Source of the DNA: Cyanobium usitatum str. Tous
GTDB lineage: Bacteria; Cyanobacteriota; Cyanobacteriia; PCC-6307; Cyanobiaceae
Assembly: GCF_003011885.1 (NCBI RefSeq)
Contig: NZ_PXXO01000006.1
Span: 108,392 to 172,391, forward strand
Direction of reading: 5' to 3'
Length of the DNA stretch: 64,000 nt
Below, one piece after another: positions 21,360-32,489 of this stretch. Within the stretch, counting starts at the first letter, position 1; each line of letters starts with the position of its first letter. Below the pieces are notes generated by a model. It ran no database searches. It was not told the DNA's origin and was given only the letters and a program-made list of their open reading frames with translations. The position numbers and the translations under genes were made by a program.

Positions 21360-22754
21360 TCAAGCCGCCAGGTTGCGGAAGCGGGTGAACTGGGGCTCAA
21401 ACAACAGCTTGACCGTGCCCACCGGGCCGTTGCGGTGCTTGGTCACGATCACCTCCGTAATGCCCCGGTCGGGGGTTTCCGGGTTGTAATACTCGTCTCG
21501 GTAGATCATCAGCACCAAATCGGCGTCCTGCTCGATTGAGCCCGATTCGCGCAGGTCACTGAGCATCGGCCGCTTGTTGGTGCGCGATTCGACGCCGCGG
21601 CTCAGCTGGGATAGGGCGATCACCGGCACGTTGAGCTCGCGGGCCATGCCCTTGAGGCCCCGGGTGATGCGGCTGAGCTCCTGCACCCGGTTGTCGGGGG
21701 TGGAGCCCTCCATCAGCTGCAGGTAGTCGATCACGATCAGGCCCAGCTCCTTTCCGGTTTCGGCCATGAGCCGGCGGCAGAGGGAGCGCATCTCCAGCAC
21801 GCCTGAATTGGGTTTGTCGTCGAGGAAAAGGGGCAGCTGGCCCAAGCTATTGATGCCCTGGCCCAGCAGGGGCCACTCCTCCTGCTGCAGCCGGCCGGTG
21901 CGCAGCCGTCCGCTTTCGATGCCCACCTCCATCGACAGCAGGCGGTAGGTGAGCTGCTCCTTGCTCATCTCCAGGGAGAACACACACACCGGCAGCTGGT
22001 GCAGCTGGGCTACGTTTTTGGCGATGTTGAGCACGATTGAGGTTTTGCCCATCGCTGGCCGGCCGGCCACGATGATCAGGTCGCTGCGCTGCAGGCCCTG
22101 GGTGATGGCATCGAGGTCGTAGAAGTTGCAGGGGATGCCGGCCACGGCGGTGCCCAGCGAGCGGCTCTCGATCTCGTTGAAGGTGCTGGTGAGGATCTCG
22201 GCGGTGGGGGTGAGGCCGGTGCTGGGCTTCTCCTGGCTGATCGCGAAGATCTTTTGCTCGGCCTCATCGAGCACCTGCTCCATCGGCTTGCTCTGGTCAA
22301 AGCCCAGGGCAATCACCTCATTGCCGGAGCGAATCAACTGGCGCCGCAAAAACTTGTCCATCACCAGGCGAGCCACCTGGTCGATCGAGGCCGTTGAGGT
22401 GATGCGCTCCACCAGCTCCACCAGCCGGCCCTGACCGCCCACCTTCTCCAGGGCGCCGGTGTCCGCCAACCAGGCGCACATCGCCGTGAGGTCGGTGGGT
22501 TTGCCCTGGCTGTGCAACATCACCGCCGTGCGGTAGATCTCGCGGTGGGCGCCGAGATAAAAGGCCTCTGCCTGCAGCACGTCGGCGATGCGGCCGATGG
22601 CGTCTGGGTCGAGCAGGATGCCGCCCAGCACGGCCTCTTCTGCCTCCAGGTTCTGGGGCGGCACCGAATCGGGCAGGGCCTCAAAACGGGCTTCCGAGCG
22701 CCCGTCTGAACGGGATTCGCGGCTGCTGGATTGGTTTAGGGGAACGCTCACCAT
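21360..22754 (-). CDS. dnaB: Replicative DNA helicase DnaB
   Basis: From the ATG at 22754 the protein has 464 residues, normal for DnaB. The N-terminal domain (PPQNLEAEEAVLGGILLDPD) is followed by the RecA-like ATPase with Walker A in IIVAGRPAMGKTSIVL. CVFSLEMSKEQL, the Walker B strand in GLIVIDYLQLM, and SDLRESGSIEQDAD complete the signature. It unwinds DNA at the replication fork. The frame extends to 22805 but the family start fits 22754. No intein is inserted, although cyanobacterial dnaB genes sometimes carry one. It is followed closely by the GT39 gene. Confidence 0.97.
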   Translation of the reverse strand: MVSVPLNQSSSRESRSDGRSEARFEALPDSVPPQNLEAEEAVLGGILLDPDAIGRIADVLQAEAFYLGAHREIYRTAVMLHSQGKPTDLTAMCAWLADTGALEKVGGQGRLVELVERITSTASIDQVARLVMDKFLRRQLIRSGNEVIALGFDQSKPMEQVLDEAEQKIFAISQEKPSTGLTPTAEILTSTFNEIESRSLGTAVAGIPCNFYDLDAITQGLQRSDLIIVAGRPAMGKTSIVLNIAKNVAQLHQLPVCVFSLEMSKEQLTYRLLSMEVGIESGRLRTGRLQQEEWPLLGQGINSLGQLPLFLDDKPNSGVLEMRSLCRRLMAETGKELGLIVIDYLQLMEGSTPDNRVQELSRITRGLKGMARELNVPVIALSQLSRGVESRTNKRPMLSDLRESGSIEQDADLVLMIYRDEYYNPETPDRGITEVIVTKHRNGPVGTVKLLFEPQFTRFRNLAA

Positions 22755-22887
22755 GATCTTGGGGGCGCTTAGCCAGGAGGGCAATCTTGAGCGCGGCGGC
22801 GCCATTTGGCCACCCCACGGGCCCTACCGGTGGGGGTTCAACACACAAGCTGCCCTATCCCTGGGGTTTCAACCGGGGGCTCGGGAC

Positions 22888-23346
22888 TCAGAAGCTGGCG
22901 ACTTCCAGGTTGAGCTCGGCGGTGACTTCGGGGTGGAGCTTCACCTGCACCTTGTAGGAGCCGGTGCGGTGGATTTCGGGCACCGTGATGTCGCGGCGAT
23001 CCACTTCTTTCTTGGTGGCAGCTTCGATCGCTTCGGCCACGTCACCGTTGGTGACGGTGCCAAACAGCACGTCGTCGCCGCCGGTTTGCTTCTTGACCGT
23101 GAAGCGGCCGATCGTGTCAAGGGCGGTGCGGAAGGCGATCGCCTCAGCCTTGAGGGCAGCCTGACGCTCCGCCTCCTTAGCGCGGCGCGCTTCCACCTGG
23201 CGCAGCACAGCTGCAGTCACGGGCTGGGCCTTGCCGGTGGGAACCAGGAAGTTGCGGGCGTAGCCGGGGGCTACCTCCACCAGATCACCGTTCTTGCCCA
23301 GGCTGAGAACGTCTGCGTTGAGGACGACTTGAACGCGCTTAGCCAT
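22888..23346 (-). CDS. rplI: Large ribosomal subunit protein bL9
   Basis: The protein has 152 residues. The N-terminal domain begins [20 protein letters not shown] with [20 protein letters not shown], the L9 signature. A long connecting helix ([19 protein letters not shown]) and the C-terminal RNA-binding domain ([34 protein letters not shown]) follow. bL9 binds 23S rRNA. It precedes dnaB by 133 bases, an order common in bacteria. Confidence 0.97.
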   Translation of the reverse strand: MAKRVQVVLNADVLSLGKNGDLVEVAPGYARNFLVPTGKAQPVTAAVLRQVEARRAKEAERQAALKAEAIAFRTALDTIGRFTVKKQTGGDDVLFGTVTNGDVAEAIEAATKKEVDRRDITVPEIHRTGSYKVQVKLHPEVTAELNLEVASF

Positions 23347-23410
23347 GGCAAATAAGTAGGAGATTGATCAAGACCCGATCCAACACCCTAAATCAGGGGG
23401 TGATCAGGCC

Positions 23411-24382
<972 letters not shown>

Positions 24383-24437
24383 AACGGACCGACTCCGTAC
24401 TGATCGGTAGAATGGTAGCAATACGGATCCATATCGC

Positions 24438-25231
24438 GTGGGGTACCGGGAAGATCTCCTATCGGGTCGGGTCGCTTTTGCCCATCTAATCAAGGTGTGG
24501 CATGAGCGCAACGGCTGGTCGCACCGGGTGTTGCCGGCCCTGGCTGAGGCCCTCGATCTGGGCCGGGTCCACAACTCCCAGCTCTCGATGCTGCGCAACG
24601 GCAAGCTGGCCTCCCCCGGCCCGGAGGTGTTCCTGGCCCTTGGTCGTATCAATCAGCTGCTGGCCCGCGAGGTGCGTGGCGGCAGCCTGGGCGACGGCCT
24701 GCGCCAGCGCCTGGCCGACAGCCCCGAGCTGGTAGCGGCCCTGGAAACCTCTGCCCTGCCCGTGCAGGACGAGGGCGCTCCGGTGCTGGGGCCCGGCGAG
24801 CTGCTGGAGGTGTTTGTGGGCCTGCGCCAGCCGCCGGTGGCCTTTGATCTGCGGATCGATGCGGCCGAAGCTGTGCCCTTGAGTGCGGCTTTGGCCCAGT
24901 TGTTCACGGCGGGGCGGCCCTGGCGTTTGTGCCGCGAGCCGGTGCTGGCTGCCTATCCGGTCGAGAAGCGGCAGCGGCGGGAGCGGTTTGCCGAGGTGAT
25001 GGCGGGCCAGCGCGATTTTTCCGCAGCTGAGCTCGACAGCGAACTCCCTGATATGCGCCGCACCCTGGCTCGGCTGGGGGCGACGGGCGAGGCGGAGCTG
25101 GAGCCGGATCAGTTTCTTGAGCTGCTGCGCCAGCAGGCCAAAGCGATGGGCTTAACGGCCACCGGCGCCATGGCAAAACTGGATCTAGCAGCTGCAATTA
25201 GGCAGCAGATCCAGGCTCCGCCAGCCAGCCC

Positions 25232-25247
<16 letters not shown>
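24438..25247 (+). CDS. Conserved cyanobacterial protein, HTH-like N-terminus
   Basis: The GTG at 24438 opens 269 residues; it is 55 bases from the divergent desaturase start. Residues 1-75 (VWHERNGWSHRVLPALAEAL, then VHNSQLSMLRNGKLASPGPE) look like an XRE-style helix-turn-helix preceded by a conserved block. The rest is helical (LEVFVGLRQPPVAF, RRERFAEVMAGQRDFSAAEL). I recall similar cyanobacterial proteins without a function. Its place between two desaturases suggests it could regulate membrane lipid desaturation, which is only an inference. The 3' end overlaps the second desaturase by 16 bases. Confidence 0.7.
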
Positions 25248-26167
<920 letters not shown>

Positions 26168-26267
26168 GGAACTCTCCGGGTGGTGCTCGCCCGATTCACG
26201 CCTGGGCAGCTGGGGAAATCTAGCTAGGCGTCGCCCGGCAACATGGGACTCCCTGAGGGCTAGGCAG

Positions 26268-27536
26268 ATGGCGGATGCAGCGGAGGCCTTGGCCCGTCGG
26301 GCCGCCGAGCGGGTGGCCGCTGCAGTGGCCTCAACCGCCGCTGCCGCCGCCCACCACACCAGCCAGGTGCAGCAGCGGCTGGCCCGGGTGCTTGAGGCTT
26401 TCGCCGCCGAGCGGCTCGGCAGCCAGCACTTCGCTTCGGTGAGCGGCTACGGCCATGGCGATCAGGGCCGGGAGCTGCTGGATCGGGTGTTTGCCCGGGT
26501 GCTGCAGGCCGAGGCGGCGGCCGTGCGCCTGCAATTTGTCAGCGGTACCCACGCCATAGCAGCGGCGTTGTTTGGTGTGCTGCGCCCTGGCGACCGCCTG
26601 CTTGCCCTCACCGGCCGCCCCTACGACACCCTCGAAGAGGTGATTGGCATCCGCGGCAGCGGCCAGGGCTCCCTGGCGGAATTCGGCATCGCCTACGCCG
26701 AGCTGGCGCTCACCGCCGCCGGCAGTGTCGATTTCGACGGCCTGGAGGACGCCCTGGCTATTCCTACCCGCATGGTGCTGATCCAGCGCAGTTGCGGCTA
26801 TAGCTGGCGGCCGTCCCTGTCGGTGGCCCAGATTGGCCTGCTCTGCGAGCGGGTAAAAGCGCTCCAGCCCGGCTGCGTGGTGTTTGTCGACAACTGCTAC
26901 GGCGAGCTGGTGGAGGCCCAGGAGCCCACGGCGGTGGGGGCCGATCTGATTGCCGGCTCCTTGATCAAAAACCTCGGCGGCACCATCGCCCCCACCGGCG
27001 GTTACGTGGCTGGCCGGGCTGAGTTGGTGGAGCAGGCCTGCTGCCGGCTCACGGCGCCGGGTATCGGCGGCGAGGGGGGCACCAGCTTTGACCTCAACCG
27101 CCTGCTGGCCCAGGGACTTTTCCTGGCTCCCCAGATGGTGGCTGAGGCCCTGATCTGCAGCGAGCTGGTGGCGGCCGTCTTCTCGGATCTGGGCTACGCG
27201 GTGCAGCCCCTGCCCGGTGCCCCCCGCAGCGACGTAATCCAGGCGGTGCGGCTCGGCGATCCCGAGCGGCTCAAAACCGTTTGCCGCGCCTTTCAGGCCG
27301 CATCACCGGTGGGCGCCTACCTCGATCCGGTGCCGGCGCCGATGCCCGGCTACGCCAGTGCCCTGGTGATGGCGGGCGGCACCTTCATCGACGGCAGCAC
27401 CAGCGAGTTTTCCGCCGATGCGCCGCTGCGGGAGCCCTACGTGCTGTTTGCCCAGGGCGGCACCCACCGCGCCCATGCCCAGATCGCCCTGGAGCGGGCT
27501 CTGGTGGCACTGGCTCAGGCAGGTCACCAGGTTTGA
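26268..27536 (+). CDS. Methionine gamma-lyase / aluminium-resistance family PLP enzyme
   Basis: From the ATG at 26268 the protein has 422 residues. The family pattern is FASVSGYGHGDQGRELLDRV, LQFVSGTHAIAAALFGVLRP, then RPYDTLEEVIGIRGSG. CVVFVDNCYGELVEAQEPT precedes the PLP-binding lysine in LIAGSLIKNLGGTIAPTGGY. These proteins are PLP-dependent fold-type I enzymes, annotated as methionine gamma-lyase or aluminium-resistance proteins; the physiological reaction is uncertain. A longer frame to 26124 overlaps the desaturase 5' end and is rejected. It lies 68 bases upstream of gcvH in the same direction. Confidence 0.88.
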   Translation: MADAAEALARRAAERVAAAVASTAAAAAHHTSQVQQRLARVLEAFAAERLGSQHFASVSGYGHGDQGRELLDRVFARVLQAEAAAVRLQFVSGTHAIAAALFGVLRPGDRLLALTGRPYDTLEEVIGIRGSGQGSLAEFGIAYAELALTAAGSVDFDGLEDALAIPTRMVLIQRSCGYSWRPSLSVAQIGLLCERVKALQPGCVVFVDNCYGELVEAQEPTAVGADLIAGSLIKNLGGTIAPTGGYVAGRAELVEQACCRLTAPGIGGEGGTSFDLNRLLAQGLFLAPQMVAEALICSELVAAVFSDLGYAVQPLPGAPRSDVIQAVRLGDPERLKTVCRAFQAASPVGAYLDPVPAPMPGYASALVMAGGTFIDGSTSEFSADAPLREPYVLFAQGGTHRAHAQIALERALVALAQAGHQV

Positions 27537-27604
27537 TTCCGCCGATCTCACCGCCGTTTATCGCCCCCACTTCCGACAGAATGGCGCGTACTTGTTGCTC
27601 TGCA

Positions 27605-27994
27605 ATGGCGCTCCCCATCTCCGGTGATTGCCGCTATGCCGACAGCCACGAATACGTGCGCCCTGAGGGCGAGAGGCTGCGGCTGGGCCTGAGTGCTTTC
27701 GCCGTCGACCAGCTCGGCGACATCGTGTTTGTGGAGCTGCCCGCAGTGGGCGCCAGCCTTGTTCAGGGCGCCAGTTTTGGCAGCGTTGAATCGGTGAAGG
27801 CGGTGGAAGATCTGCTGGCGCCGGTGAGCGGTGTGGTGCTGGCCCGCAATGAGGCGGTGCTAGCTAGCCCGGAGGAGCTGCAGAACGATCCCTACGGCGA
27901 GGGTTGGCTGCTGGTGCTCCAGCCAGCTGATCCGGCCCAGCTCGCTGGACTGCTGGATGCGGCCACCTACTCCGCCAAGGTGCAGGGCGCCTGA
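27605..27994 (+). CDS. gcvH: Glycine cleavage system H protein
   Basis: From the ATG at 27605 there are 129 residues, normal for GcvH; an ATG at 27581 is an alternative start. [20 protein letters not shown] begins the lipoyl domain, and the lipoylated lysine is in [20 protein letters not shown]-type sequence ([11 protein letters not shown]) follows. H protein shuttles the aminomethyl group between P, T and L proteins; in cyanobacteria it helps recycle photorespiratory glycine. The stop overlaps the gcvP start (TGATG), so the two are translationally coupled. Confidence 0.96.
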   Translation: MALPISGDCRYADSHEYVRPEGERLRLGLSAFAVDQLGDIVFVELPAVGASLVQGASFGSVESVKAVEDLLAPVSGVVLARNEAVLASPEELQNDPYGEGWLLVLQPADPAQLAGLLDAATYSAKVQGA

Positions 27995-30914
27995 TGGGCA
28001 CTGCGGACTCACCAGCCCTTTCCTTTATTGGGCGCCACATCGGTCCGAGCGCCGCTGAGCAGCAGCGGATGTTGGCGGAACTCGGAGCGTCCAGCCTCGA
28101 GGCCCTGGCCGCCCAGGTGGTGCCCGCCGATTTGCTTCTAGATCCGGCGGCCTCGGCTGCGGGTTTGCCCGAGCCCTGCAGTGAGGCCCAGGCCCTGGCT
28201 GAACTTGCCGAGATCGCTGCGGCCAACCAGCTGCAGCGCAGCTTGATCGGCCAGGGCTACTACGGCACCGCCACGCCGGCGCTGATCCAGCGCCAGGTGT
28301 TTGAAAACCCCTCCTGGTACACCGCCTACACCCCCTATCAGGCCGAAATTGCCCAGGGCCGGCTTGAGGCCCTGCTGAATTTTCAGACCCTGATCAGTGA
28401 GCTCACCGGCCTGCCGATCGCCAATGCCTCCTTATTAGATGAGGCCACCGCCGCCGCTGAGGCCATGGCCATGGCTAGCGCTGTCTGCAAGCGCACCGGG
28501 GCCGGCCGCTTTCTTGTGGATCGGGCCGTGTTCCCCCAGACCCTGGCGGTGCTGCAAACCAGGGCCGAGCCCTTGGGCATCCAGCTTGAGCTGGTGGCAG
28601 CCGAGTCGCTGGCTTCAGCTCCCCTGCCAGCGGATGCTTTTGGTTTGCTGATCCAGCTGCCTGGCCGCCAGGGCCGGCTCTGGGATCCCAGCGAGCTGCT
28701 GTCTAGCGCCCGCCAGGCCGGGGTGATCACGGCTGTGGCGATCGATCCCCTGGCCCAAGTGCTGCTGGAGCCGGTGGGCCACCTCGGCGCTGATATCGCC
28801 GTCGGTAGCGCCCAGCGCCTGGGGGTGCCGCTGGGTTTTGGCGGTCCCCATGCCGCTTTTTTGCCACGGGCGAGCAGTTCAAGCGCCAGATCCCCGGCCG
28901 CCTGGTGGGGCGCTCGCTGGATGCGGCAGGCCAGCCGGCCCTGCGACTGGCCCTGCAGACCCGCGAACAACACATCCGCCGCGACAAGGCCACCAGCAAC
29001 ATCTGCACCGCTCAGGTGCTGCTGGCAGTGATGGCTGGCTTTTATGCGGTGCACCATGGCCCCGATGGCCTGGAGGCGATCGCCCGGCGCTTGCTCAGCC
29101 TGCGCGCGGCCCTTGTGGCTGGCTTGGAGGCCCTGGCTCTGCCGGTGTTGTCGGGCCAGGGTTTTGACACGGTGTGGCTGCCCCTGCCGCCGGATCAGGC
29201 CGAGGTGCTGGTGGCTGCTGCCCTGGCGGCTGGCTTCAACCTGCACCAGGCAGAAGATGGCGTTGGCATCAGCCTTGATGAGCTGAGCAGCGCCGAGGAG
29301 CTGGAGCGGCTGCTGCGGGCGCTGGCCGGGTGCGCTGGGCCTTGGCATGAGCTGGGCAACAGCCCGCCTGCTGGTAGGGCCATGCCCCTGCGCCAGCAGC
29401 CTTGGTTGCGGCAGAGCGTCTTCCATCGCTATCGCAGTGAAACCGAGCTTTTGCGCTACATCCAGCGCCTTTCTGCTAAGGATTTATCGCTGGTGCACGG
29501 GATGATCCCGCTGGGTAGCTGCACCATGAAGCTCAATGCCGCCGCCGAGCTGGCGCCGGTGAGCTGGCCGGCCTTCAGCCAGCTGCACCCCTTCGCCCCG
29601 GCTGAGCAGGCCGCCGGATACCAGCTTCTGGCAGCGGATCTAGAGCGCTGGCTGGCGCTGATCACCGGTTTTGCCGGTGTGTCGCTGCAGCCCAATGCCG
29701 GCTCCCAGGGGGAATATGCCGGCCTGCTGGCGATCCGGGCCTGGCACCGCAGCCAAGGGGACGCCCATCGCACCGTTTGCTTGATTCCCACCAGTGCCCA
29801 TGGCACAAACCCAGCCAGCGCCGTGATGGCCGGCCTGCAGGTGGTGGCGGTGGCCTGCGATGAGGCCGGCAACATTGATCTCGCCGACCTGGAGGCCAAG
29901 GCAGCTGCCCACGCCGAGCAGCTGGCGGCGCTGATGGTCACCTATCCCTCCACCCACGGCGTGTTTGAGCCGGCTATTCGCCGTATCTGCGAGCTGGTGC
30001 ACGCCCGCGGCGGCCAGGTGTACCTCGATGGCGCCAACCTCAACGCCCAGGTGGGCCTGTGCAAGCCGGGTCTCTACGGCGCCGATGTCTGCCACCTCAA
30101 CCTGCACAAGACCTTCTGCATTCCCCACGGCGGCGGCGGCCCCGGTGTGGGCCCCATTGCGGTGGCATCCCACCTACTGCCCTTCTTGCCGGGTGCCCCT
30201 GGCCAGGCTGGCGGGGTGGGGCCCGTGGCTGCGGCACCCCTGGGCAGTGCTTCGATTCTGGCAATCAGCTGGATGTATATCCGCATGATGGGAGGTGCGG
30301 GCCTGCGCCAGGCCAGCCAGGTTGCCCTGCTGGCCGCCAACCTGCTGGCCGAGCGCCTGGAGCCCCATTTCCCCGTGCTTTACCGGGGCGCTGGCGGGCG
30401 CGTGGCCCACGAGTGCATCCTCGATCTGCGGCCGCTCAAGCGCAGCTGCGGCCTGGAGGTCGATGACCTGGCCAAGCGCCTGATGGACTACGGCTTCCAT
30501 GCCCCCACGGTGAGCTGGCCAGTGGCGGGCACGGTGATGGTGGAACCCACGGAAAGCGAGTCGCTCGCTGAGCTCGACCGCTTCTGCGCGGCCATGGTGG
30601 CGATCCGCCAGGAGGCCGCGGCGCTGGAGGCCGGCAGCGCCGATCCCCTCAACAACCCCCTCAAGCGAGCCCCCCACACCCTGGCTGCCGTGACTGCTGA
30701 CCACTGGGATCGGCCCTATACCCGCCAGCAGGCGGCATTTCCGGCTGGTGAGGATCAGCGCCAAGCGAAGTTTTGGCCGGCGGTGGCCCGGATCGACAAC
30801 GCCTACGGCGATCGCAACCTGGTGTGCACCTGCCCGAGCATGGAGGAGCTGGCAGGGCAGGAGCTGGCAGAGCAGGAACTGGCCCAAGTGGTACCAGCTG
30901 CCACTGTTCATTAG
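27994..30914 (+). CDS. gcvP: Glycine dehydrogenase (decarboxylating), P protein, with a one-base frameshift
   Basis: GcvP decarboxylates glycine using PLP. The 5' frame (27994 to about 28860) carries [39 protein letters not shown] and [10 protein letters not shown]. From about 28861 the rest continues in another frame: [37 protein letters not shown], and the PLP lysine in [20 protein letters not shown] near residue 704. The frames join at a T6 run (28857-28862); one more T gives [15 protein letters not shown] and a 973-residue protein of normal size. No other damage is seen, so a missed base in sequencing is more likely than gene loss. As written, the product would be a 345-residue fragment. 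Confidence 0.93.
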
Positions 30915-30946
30915 TGCCGTCATGGCGCACACTGTGCGGGCTTGAC

Positions 30947-30960
30947 GCCTGTTAACAGGC
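30947..30960. promoter_or_regulatory. Perfect 14-bp palindrome upstream of a small gene
   Basis: GCCTGTTAACAGGC at 30947-30960 is a perfect palindrome in the 80-base gap between gcvP and the gene at 30995, with a TTGACG just before it (30942). No T-tract follows, so it is not a terminator. It may be an operator for the downstream small gene. No known regulator was recognised. Confidence 0.3.
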
Positions 30961-30994
30961 ACAATCAGCGCTTTAGCCATTCATTCTCGGGACC

Positions 30995-31189
30995 ATGAAG
31001 GGCAGCAACGACGGAACTGATACAGGAACGGGCCAGGTGCTGCGGGTGGAGGGCACCAACGTGGTGCGTGTTCCTTTTGGTGTGCGTCGCTCCCGCCGTC
31101 CCCGTCCCCAGCGTCCCGATCACTGGGCCACCCTGGTGCTGCCTTTTCACATCCACCACGACCCAACGCCACCTCCCCAGGCAGCTTGA
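30995..31189 (+). CDS. Small conserved basic protein (64 aa)
   Basis: The ATG at 30995 opens 64 residues: GQVLRVEGTNVVRVPFGVRR, a run of arginine/proline (SRRPRPQRPDHW), and ATLVLPFHIHHDPTP. The fold-like beta start and the histidine pairs near the end look selected for, and I recall similar small proteins from picocyanobacteria. No function is known. It is convergent with the next small gene, leaving 26 bases. Confidence 0.6.
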   Translation: MKGSNDGTDTGTGQVLRVEGTNVVRVPFGVRRSRRPRPQRPDHWATLVLPFHIHHDPTPPPQAA

Positions 31190-31215
31190 AGTTGGGTTTG
31201 GCTAAATCAAGCCGC

Positions 31216-31437
31216 TTAAATTGCTTCGCCCAAGCGCCAATCAACTAGGGCTTTGACGTCAGCTAGGGAGCTGGCGGGTGCCCGAAATGGCAGCAGATGC
31301 ATGGGACTTCGCTCGGGGCGCACCAGCCAGGTGAAATCGGCCTGGGGGATCAGCACGAACCCCCGATAACGCACCGTTGCCCGCACCCCGAGGGGATAGT
31401 TGCTAGTTGAGGCGATAGCGGTGCTGGCGCTGGCCAT
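31216..31437 (-). CDS. Small conserved cyanobacterial protein (73 aa)
   Basis: From the ATG at 31437 the protein has 73 residues: SNYPLGVRATVRYRGFVLIP, DFTWLVRPERSPM, and ASSLADVKALVDWRLGEAI. The beta-strand pattern followed by a terminal helix is compact and resembles conserved small proteins in marine Synechococcus. It has no recognised catalytic or binding motif. The frame could start four codons earlier at 31449, but 31437 gives the natural N-terminus. Confidence 0.65.
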   Translation of the reverse strand: MASASTAIASTSNYPLGVRATVRYRGFVLIPQADFTWLVRPERSPMHLLPFRAPASSLADVKALVDWRLGEAI

Positions 31438-31561
31438 TCTTGGGGTCAAAACTGCAGCTATTGCAGCGGGCTGGCGGCAAATTCGCGGCCGTTTACTGAA
31501 TTACTTTGGGATTGCCTTTACACCCTGCAAACGGTCTGCGCGGATCTAGGCCTAGACCCTG

Positions 31562-31587
31562 AAACCCCATTGCTTAACGGGGTTTTT
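31562..31587 (+). terminator. Rho-independent terminator, possibly ending a small RNA
   Basis: AAACCCC (31562-31568) pairs with GGGGTTT (31579-31585) around a ten-base loop and is followed by five Ts on the plus strand. No plus-strand gene ends nearby: the last one stops at 31189 and a minus gene lies between. A second hairpin, GGTCT (31533-31537) with AGACC (31554-31558), stands just upstream. A plus-strand small RNA beginning around 31450-31520 would explain both structures. The remainder of 31438-31661 holds nothing else I can identify. Confidence 0.6.
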
Positions 31588-31661
31588 GCTCTGGACTTTT
31601 CGACGTAGCAATTGGTTGAGATAGTGTTCTGGGCTACAAAAATTGCAGCCCAGTTGGGGTA

Positions 31662-32375
31662 TTAAACACCCAGAAGTTGGGGCTCCCGGTAGGGCACGAA
31701 GCTGGCCTTGCGGGCGCCGCAGATCGGGCAACGCCAGTCGTCGGGGATCGCCTCAAAGGGGGTGCCCGGAGTGATGCCGGAATCGGGGTCGCCTGCTGTG
31801 GGGTCGTAAATCATCGAGCACAGTTTGCAGATCCACTTGCCCGCTACGGGCTCATCTGCCTCTCCTGCCACCCCCTTGCCCTGCAGGGCTTCGAGGGCGA
31901 TGCCATAGCGCTCGGCGTGGTGCTGCTCGATCGGCGTCAGCAGGCCGAAGTTTTTGGCGGCGGTGCGAAAGATACCGGCGTGCTGCTGTGATTCGTCGAT
32001 CTGCTCCTTGAATTCAGCTGCGGCTTCGCTATCGCGATCGGTGCGGGCCTGGGCGGCAAACTCCGGATACATGGTCGTGTATTCGTAGGTTTCGCCCTCG
32101 ATCGCCAGCTCCAGGCAGCGGCTGAGCAGGGCCTGCTTCTGCTCGCCGGAGAGGTTGGCGGGATCGTCGATGACGAGTTCGGGATGGAGCAGCCGGAAGT
32201 GGGCGAAGGCGTGCTCGGTTTCCTGGGCGGCGGTGTCGCGAAACAGCTTGGCCAGCTCGGGGTTGCCGACCTGCTTGGCCACCTCCGCGAAAAATAGGTA
32301 TTTGCGATTGGCCATGCTCTCGCCGCCAAAAGCGGCTTCAAGATTGGCCTTGGTGCTGGGCTTGGCGATATCCAT
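31662..32375 (-). CDS. Rubrerythrin with C-terminal rubredoxin domain
   Basis: The protein has 237 residues. The four-helix diiron domain carries the paired ExxH-type ligands: [46 protein letters not shown], and [13 protein letters not shown]. The tail has the rubredoxin knuckles [10 protein letters not shown] and CPICGARK that bind one iron. Rubrerythrins reduce hydrogen peroxide with NAD(P)H-derived electrons. The position beside the flavodiiron genes fits a local oxygen-detoxification set. The start is the ATG at 32375. Confidence 0.93.
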   Translation of the reverse strand: MDIAKPSTKANLEAAFGGESMANRKYLFFAEVAKQVGNPELAKLFRDTAAQETEHAFAHFRLLHPELVIDDPANLSGEQKQALLSRCLELAIEGETYEYTTMYPEFAAQARTDRDSEAAAEFKEQIDESQQHAGIFRTAAKNFGLLTPIEQHHAERYGIALEALQGKGVAGEADEPVAGKWICKLCSMIYDPTAGDPDSGITPGTPFEAIPDDWRCPICGARKASFVPYREPQLLGV

Positions 32376-32489
32376 GGCTTGGCAGGTGTAGTAATTGGTG
32401 GGGAGTTTAGCTTGTCCGTAGCCGATACGACTATGAGTTAGCTGTGTTTGCGTGGCCCCGTGACTCCGGGGCCACGGGCTTTGCGGCTC

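Noticed and set aside
21360..22754. Intein in dnaB
   Set aside because: The ATPase motifs are contiguous and the protein has normal length.
24383..24652. N-terminal extension of desaturase copy 1
   Set aside because: Arginine-rich translation, overlaps the divergent gene, and the ATG at 24382 gives the natural protein.
26168..26359. N-terminal extension of desaturase copy 2
   Set aside because: Alanine-rich low complexity overlapping the opposite lyase gene; TTG at 26167 has a ribosome binding site.
27281..27604. Long N-terminal extension of gcvH
   Set aside because: It is an out-of-frame shadow of the PLP lyase gene; GcvH homology begins at 27605.
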